A stretch of 64,000 nt of DNA from SURF-13 sp041695325. Lineage in GTDB: Bacteria > Pseudomonadota > Gammaproteobacteria > SURF-13. The stretch lies in NCBI GenBank assembly GCA_041695325.1, contig JBGFRC010000029.1:5790-69789 (forward strand). The letters run 5' to 3'. Made by a program: the position numbers and the translations under genes. Positions 62,701 through 64,000 of the stretch are shown here, one piece after another; position 1 is the first letter of the stretch, and each line of letters begins with the position of its first letter. The notes beneath the pieces were generated by a model, which did not search any database, was not told where the DNA came from, and worked only from the letters and a program-made list of their open reading frames with translations.

Positions 62701-62932
62701 GCACATCGTGGACATGATTAAAAACGACGAGGTGAGCCTGATCGTGAACACCGTGGAAGGCCGCCAGGCGATAGCCGATTCAGCCGAGATCCGCCGCGCG
62801 GCGCTGCAACACAAGGTGTGTTACACCACCACCCTGGCCGGCGCGCGCGCGGTGGCCCTGGCGTTGAAGGAAACGCAACACATGCAAGTGTATCGCCTGC
62901 AAGATTTGCACACGGAACTGGTGAACGCATGA
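59708..62932 (+). CDS. carB: Carbamoyl-phosphate synthase large subunit
   Basis: The 1074-residue synthetase has two homologous ATP-grasp halves. The first starts [22 protein letters not shown], and the second starts [20 protein letters not shown] near residue 562. An oligomerisation domain lies between them and an allosteric MGS-like domain ([26 protein letters not shown]) at the C-terminus. It overlaps greA by 4 bases and follows carA across the palindromic repeat. Confidence 0.98.
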   Translation: [1074 protein letters not shown]

Positions 62933-63405
62933 ATAAAGTGCCGATCACGGTCAGGGGCGCGCAGAAATTGCGCGAGGAGCTGCACGAACTGAAAACCATG
63001 GCGCGTCCGCGCGTCATCGCCGCCATCGCCGAGGCGCGCGCGCACGGAGATCTGAAGGAAAACGCCGAATACCAGGCCGCCAAGGAGCAGCAGAGCTTCA
63101 TCGAGGGGCGCATCGCCGAGATTGAGGGCAAGCTCGGCAACGCCGAAATCATAGACGTGACCAAGCTCAACGCCCACGGCCGGGTGGTGTTCGGTGCGAC
63201 CGTGGACCTGATCAGCGAAGAGACCGGCGACGAGGTGACCTACCAGATCGTGGGCGACGACGAGGCGGACATCAAGCAGGGCATGATTTCCATCAGCTCG
63301 CCCATTGCGCGCGCCTTGATCGGCAAGGAAGAAGGCGACGTGGCGGCGGTGCAGACGCCGGGCGGAGTAAAGGAGTATGAAATCGCCGCCGTGCACTATG
63401 TCTGA
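62929..63405 (+). CDS. greA: Transcription elongation factor GreA
   Basis: It rescues backtracked RNA polymerase. The N-terminal coiled coil carries the acidic tip motif AHGDLKENAEYQAAKEQQSF, and the C-terminal FKBP-like domain contains GDDEADIKQGMISISSPIARALIGKEEGD. I chose ATG at 62929, overlapping the carB stop (158 residues, the usual length). The stop overlaps the next gene by 8 bases. Confidence 0.97.
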   Translation: MNKVPITVRGAQKLREELHELKTMARPRVIAAIAEARAHGDLKENAEYQAAKEQQSFIEGRIAEIEGKLGNAEIIDVTKLNAHGRVVFGATVDLISEETGDEVTYQIVGDDEADIKQGMISISSPIARALIGKEEGDVAAVQTPGGVKEYEIAAVHYV

Positions 63406-63877
63406 TTACATCACCATCGGTCAGCGCATCTTGCTCACCTTGTGGGTGGGCGCGCTGTGGGCGATAGGTTATATCGCCGCGCCGGTGTTGTTCAGCGTCA
63501 TCTTTGACCGCTTTGTCGCGGGCGGCATCGCGGGCAAGATGTTCACCGTGGTAAATTACCTCGGCCTAGTTTGCGGGACGCTGCTGCTGGCCTCGATGGT
63601 TTGGCAAACCGGTGCAGCATGGCGGCGCTACTGGCAGGCGTGGGCGCTGGCTGCGATGCTGGCGCTGGTCGCGGTGATGGAATTTGTGCTGCAACCTCTG
63701 ATGCAGGAGCTCAAAATGGCCAGCCCGCAGGGCTTTACCCCCGGCACGCCGGAGGTCGCGCGTTTCGGAATGCTGCACGGCGTCTCGTCGTTGCTGTATC
63801 TCGCCACCAGCCTCATGGGTCTGGCCCTGGCGGCGTTCGGGCTGAGCCGGAACAATCCGGCCTTACTGGCCGAATAA
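63398..63877 (+). CDS. DUF4149 membrane protein
   Basis: A 159-residue inner-membrane protein with four hydrophobic helices (about residues 8-28, 45-68, 75-98 and 128-150). It resembles DUF4149 proteins, which commonly follow greA in proteobacteria. I chose ATG at 63398 (MSDYITIGQRILLTLW), inside the end of greA. Function is unknown. Confidence 0.85.
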   Translation: MSDYITIGQRILLTLWVGALWAIGYIAAPVLFSVIFDRFVAGGIAGKMFTVVNYLGLVCGTLLLASMVWQTGAAWRRYWQAWALAAMLALVAVMEFVLQPLMQELKMASPQGFTPGTPEVARFGMLHGVSSLLYLATSLMGLALAAFGLSRNNPALLAE

Positions 63878-63896
63878 ATGGTAATTAGGGCGTTTC

Positions 63897-63931
63897 GTAA
63901 CCATCGTATAGTGGGAGATACGCATGGTTAC
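63897..63931. other. Hairpin downstream of the DUF4149 gene
   Basis: GTAACCAT / ATGGTTAC and CGTAT / ATACG stack into a 13-bp interrupted stem with a one-base bulge and a loop of about 8. It could terminate the greA transcript or shape the start of a following gene. An ATG at 63924 opens a frame that leaves the window (MVTGKASHFSCAANF) and cannot be judged. Confidence 0.5.
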
Positions 63932-64000
63932 TGGGAAAGCAAGCCATTTCAGTTGTGCGGCCAACTTTTTGCGGGGTCGCAAGTGTGTGTTTTGTGGCTC

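Noticed and set aside
63924..64000. Gene starting at 63924
   Set aside because: Only 26 codons are visible, the ATG sits inside a hairpin arm, and no family could be recognised.

Overview
The window reads as a chromosomal segment of a GC-rich gammaproteobacterium. The main support is gene order: mtaD / mtnA-gyrA-serC-...-pheA-hisC-tyrA-aroA-cmk-rpsA-ihfB, then wbpL/wbpM-like genes, hrcA-grpE-dnaK-dnaJ-dapB-carAB-greA, fur/bamE, smpB-ssrA and ratAB all resemble Pseudomonas/Chromatiales-type arrangements. I cannot name the species from sequence alone.

Layout. 1-3392: methionine-salvage genes (partial mtaD-like deaminase on the minus strand, mtnA on the plus strand) around an OmpA-family gene with an FNR-like box upstream. 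3522-13531: a dense plus-strand superoperon for gyrase, serine and aromatic amino acids (gyrA, serC, serA, pheA, hisC, tyrA, aroA, cmk). 13670-22914: rpsA, ihfB, lapAB, pyrF, two lipid-linked-sugar genes (wbpL- and wbpM-like), galU and hemH. 22986-23387: a small Lys/Arg/Ala-rich histone-like protein, followed by a 152-bp multi-hairpin element flanked by a 4-bp direct repeat. 23562-34165: a nitrate assimilation block. moeA-mobA (Mo cofactor) face away from nirB-nirD-nitrate reductase-nitrate transporter-PP2C/kinase, and a sigma-54-type promoter with NtrC-like half-sites lies between them.

34285-45425 is the accessory region: a type I restriction-modification locus in the order hsdR / RhuM-Fic gene / hsdS / PHP-SMC-like ATPase gene / hsdM. 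HsdR carries several in-frame repeat insertions, a leftover 3' end of a second hsdR allele sits just upstream of hsdS, and the PHP-ATPase gene is split by an IS3-family element with an exact 3-bp target duplication. The locus ends about 90 bp from the 3' end of ssrA (tmRNA).

45519-64000 returns to core genes: ssrA, smpB, ratA, ratB, bamE, fur, an L,D-transpeptidase, a DUF882 protein, recN, nadK, hrcA-grpE-dnaK-dnaJ, dapB, carA-carB, greA and a DUF4149 membrane protein. No gene-free stretch exceeds about 300 bases. The longest (2039-2300, 25415-25698, 58222-58500) hold control sequences described below. I saw no CRISPR array and no tRNA gene.

A recurring theme is small dispersed repeats that have entered coding sequence or supplied stop codons (mtnA, hsdR, cmk, carA), and large palindromes between genes (serA-pheA, carA-carB, downstream of the histone-like gene). 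The best candidate for an undescribed system is the composite hsd locus.
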